Of a DNA stretch of 17,803 nt, positions 16,322-17,803 are shown in pieces (the first letter of the stretch is position 1; each line of letters starts with the position of its first letter). The DNA comes from Clostridiales bacterium (GTDB lineage Bacteria > Bacillota > Clostridia > Christensenellales > Aristaeellaceae). The notes beneath the pieces are model-generated. The model was not told the origin of the DNA, searched no databases, and worked only from the letters and a program-made list of their open reading frames with translations. Made by a program: the position numbers and the translations under genes. Location: positions 1 to 17,803 of the forward strand of contig SFHU01000057.1 of the NCBI GenBank assembly GCA_004555535.1, written 5' to 3'.

Positions 16322-16345
16322 AGGGCCGCGCACCCGCACGGCCCT
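16322..16345 (-). other. Strong intercistronic hairpin between cbiK and the repeat-protein gene
   Basis: On the minus strand AGGGCCGTGC, loop GGGT, then GCGCGGCCCT forms a 10-bp stem with one G-T wobble. It sits 9 nt after the extended cbiK stop and before the next ribosome binding site. The 3' flank CTATTCCTT is not a clean U-run, so a processing, stability or partial attenuation element fits better than a full terminator. Confidence 0.6.
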
Positions 16346-16353
16346 GGCTCTTC

Positions 16354-17220
16354 TCAACGGTTGCCGCCCTCAAGCGCCTGCTGAACGTGCTTGACGTAGA
16401 TCGCCTGAATGGCCTCGTTCTGGCCCAGGCCCTCCAGCACTCATTCCACCTCGAAGCCCGCCTCCGTGAACACGGTCTTCCAGGAATCCTCCTCATCGCC
16501 CGCCATGTCGTTGTTGGCGTGGTCGCCCGCGACGACCATCAGCGGCGCGAGGACCACCTTTTTCGCGCCATAGGCCTGAACCTTTGCAAGCACCTGCTCC
16601 ACGCGGGGGAAGCCCTCCACCGTGCCAACGAACGCATTTTCATAGCCCTCGCTGTGCATCATGCTCTCCAGCTGGCTGTAAGTCGCGTTGGCGTAGTGCT
16701 CCGTGCCGTGGCCCATGTACACCAGCGCCACCTCGTCGGAGCCGGCGTCCTCATGCTGCGCAAGCAGCGCGGCAATGACCTGCTCATAGTCTGACTCATG
16801 GGTCAGCAGCGGCTGGCCTATGGCGAGCATCTCAAACTGATCGGTGTAAGCGCCGACCTCACGAATCACATCATCATATTCATAGCCGTTCATGATGTGC
16901 GTAGGCTGCACGACAACCTTCTTCACGCCGTCGGCGATCAGGCGTTCCATGGCCTGCGTCACGTTGTCGATGTCAAGGCCGTCGCGCTCCCGGAGGATGT
17001 CAATGACGGTCTGCGCGGTAAACGCGCGGCGAACCTCGTAATCCGGATAGGCATCCTGCACAGCTGCCTCCACCGCACCGATGGTCAGATCGCGGCTGTC
17101 GTTATAGCTGGTGCCGAAGCTGACCATGAGGATAACGGGCTTTTGCTCCTGTGCACAGGAAAAGCCGACGCATCCAGCCATCAACACGAGAGCAAGCAGA
17201 AACACGAGTATCTTTTTCAT
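16354..17220 (-). CDS. cbiK: Exported sirohydrochlorin cobaltochelatase CbiK with an in-frame TGA at codon 260
   Basis: CbiK inserts cobalt into sirohydrochlorin, the committing step of anaerobic cobalamin synthesis. The protein starts with an export signal (MKK, hydrophobic core, MAGC at residues 14-17: possible lipoprotein, or signal peptidase I cleavage near SCA). Metal-site histidines are visible: His171 in VYMGHGTEH and His234 in GDHANNDMAGD, matching His145 and His207 of the Salmonella enzyme. His108 is in QPTHIMNG. A TGA at 16443-16441 would end the protein at residue 259, but the same frame continues with VLEGLGQNEAIQAIYVKHV and stops at 16354, which is the normal CbiK C-terminus. So the gene either reads through TGA (perhaps selenocysteine; a SECIS-like hairpin follows), is a recent nonsense mutant, or carries a sequencing error. 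A simple gene caller would report 16441-17220. Periplasmic CbiK is known in Desulfovibrio vulgaris. Confidence 0.9.
16405..16437 (-). other. SECIS-like hairpin directly after the in-frame TGA of cbiK
   Basis: Three nt after the TGA, the minus strand reads CTGGA-G-GGCCT, an 11-nt loop (GGGCCAGAACG), then AGGCC-A-TTCAG. This gives two 5-bp helices (one G-T wobble) separated by a single G/A mismatch. Bacterial SECIS elements lie in the coding region just after UGA and often have a G in the first two loop positions, as here. The loop begins 14 nt after the UGA, at the short end of the usual range. GC-rich coding DNA forms hairpins easily, so this is suggestive only. Confidence 0.35.
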
Positions 17221-17368
17221 AGGGGTCGATCCTTTCTTTTTTGGGCGCTGCCCATATCTATGAAAGCGCATTCTCCGTTTCACGGCCGGAGTCCACGCTC
17301 CACAGTCCTCTCCGCCGGCAGCCGCCGCTTTCCCCCGTCTCCGATAGACCGGGCAGCTTTCAGCATGC
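17220..17368 (-). other. Untranslated leader between terminator and cbiK
   Basis: About 150 nt without a gene. It is GC-rich, with small local inverted repeats such as CTCCG/CGGAG. The cbiK ribosome binding site, AAAGGA, lies about 9 nt before ATG 17220. I see no further regulator here. Confidence 0.5.
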
Positions 17369-17401
17369 AAAAAAGCGTCTGCCTTTCAAAAAAGCAGACG
17401 C
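17369..17401 (-). terminator. Intrinsic terminator of the riboswitch expression platform
   Basis: On the minus strand GCGTCTGC, an 11-nt loop, then GCAGACGC make a perfect 8-bp stem followed by six T (17374-17369). It lies about 75 nt after the aptamer and about 150 nt before the cbiK start, so it most likely ends transcription when cobalamin is bound. A smaller hairpin (AAAGCC/GGCTTT, 17434-17417) lies between aptamer and terminator and may belong to the switching structure. Confidence 0.88.
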
Positions 17402-17476
17402 CGAACATACGCAAATAAAGCCATTTCAGGCTTTCTCTGGCGACCCGCTTTCTTCGGAAGCTGTGCACCGGATGGT

Positions 17477-17655
17477 CTCAGCAGGTTTCCTGACTTGCGG
17501 ATGATCGATTGGCTGCGCCTTCTCGTGCCTTTGGCACAATGGCTCTTGCAGCCGTTCTCCCCGCTCACAGTGACCGGATCGTTCAGGTCTCGCACCTGAT
17601 TCCCTTTTACCCAGACAGCGTTGCCCTACCGACATTGAACCTGCCTGGCACTGAG
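17477..17655 (-). promoter_or_regulatory. Cobalamin riboswitch aptamer controlling the operon
   Basis: On the minus strand the B12-box region AGTCAGGAAACCTGCTGAG closes the aptamer. Its AACCTGC (17487-17481) pairs with GCAGGTT (17644-17638), and TGAG (17480-17477) pairs with CTCA (17655-17652). Inside are the conserved AAAGGGAA segment, a 6-bp stem TCAGGT/ACCTGA (17599-17583) and CACTGTGAGCGG, all in the order seen in cobalamin riboswitches. The aptamer is followed by an intrinsic terminator, so control is probably by premature termination. It governs exported chelatase, transporter and synthesis genes together. Confidence 0.92.
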
Positions 17656-17680
17656 TATCCCTGTTATTGAGTTTGCATAT

Positions 17681-17709
17681 AGTGTAGCCGATTTGGGTAA
17701 AGAAGTCAA
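17681..17709 (-). promoter_or_regulatory. Sigma-A-type promoter of the operon
   Basis: On the minus strand TTGACT (17709-17704) and TACACT (17686-17681) are separated by exactly 17 nt. The start of transcription would be near 17674, about 20 nt before the riboswitch aptamer. Confidence 0.82.
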
Positions 17710-17803
17710 TCTACCTCTGCGAAGTTTTGCTATTCCGGTTCCAAGAATCGCGCAGGGTTTCTCTGCACAAACGGATACCGATCCATTTTCGGCGTTCAGC
17801 ACA
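17710..17803. other. Short region upstream of the promoter, no feature seen
   Basis: These 94 bases have lower GC than the operon and no convincing coding frame, repeat or operator. They probably belong to the intergenic space before the neighbouring gene. Confidence 0.4.

Noticed and set aside
16322..16345. The hairpin after cbiK as an operon-ending terminator
   Set aside because: It lacks a run of T on its 3' side, and the downstream genes have no visible promoter of their own.
16405..16440. A frameshift as the cause of the early cbiK stop
   Set aside because: The conserved tail continues in the same frame after the TGA, so no insertion or deletion is needed; a single codon explains it.
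17221..17370. Upstream extension of the cbiK frame
   Set aside because: It lies in the riboswitch leader, crosses into the terminator's T-run, and its translation is unlike any CbiK; the signal peptide starts at 17220.
17386..17635. Short minus-strand open frames in the leader
   Set aside because: They coincide with the riboswitch aptamer and terminator, have no ribosome binding site of note, and resemble no protein.

Overview
The window is one long, single-direction operon, all on the minus strand and read from right to left. It covers most of an anaerobic (early cobalt insertion) cobalamin pathway plus a metal/tetrapyrrole-type ABC transporter. The high-GC, tightly overlapping genes, the AGGAGG-type ribosome binding sites, the TTGACT-17-TACACT promoter and the terminator-type cobalamin riboswitch suggest an anaerobic Firmicute (Clostridia or Negativicutes-like). 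This is inference; there is no rRNA or other marker to fix the taxon.

Right end (17803-17220): a sigma-A-type promoter, a cobalamin riboswitch aptamer and an intrinsic terminator form a leader of about 450 nt. Next come the exported functions: a cobaltochelatase CbiK with a signal peptide (17220-16354), whose frame contains an in-frame TGA 28 codons before its natural end; a secreted protein made of two copies of a domain of about 105 residues (16291-15488); a substrate-binding protein with a related domain fused at its N-terminus (15471-14065); a FecCD/BtuC-type permease; and an ATPase with an extra C-terminal domain of about 110 residues (13029-11908).

Middle and left (11921-1): corrin ring genes cbiET, cbiF, cbiG, cbiH, cbiD, cbiC and cbiA, then cobD, cbiJ, cbiP, cbiB, a small cysteine-rich protein and cobT, which runs off the left edge. 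Nine junctions are 4-nt stop/start overlaps. CbiK inserts cobalt into sirohydrochlorin; CbiH, F, G, D, ET, J, C and A build cobyrinic acid a,c-diamide; CbiP amidates it; CobD and CbiB make and attach aminopropanol phosphate; CobT activates the lower ligand. No gene for CbiL, the adenosyltransferase, CobU or CobS is visible here.

The most interesting points are the in-frame TGA in CbiK, followed by its conserved C-terminus and a SECIS-like hairpin (candidate selenocysteine, or else a nonsense mutation or sequencing error), and the uncharacterised, possibly NEAT-like, extracytoplasmic domain shared by the repeat protein and the binding protein. Together with an exported chelatase and a modified ATPase, these look like an outside-the-membrane cobalt or corrinoid handling module under cobalamin control.
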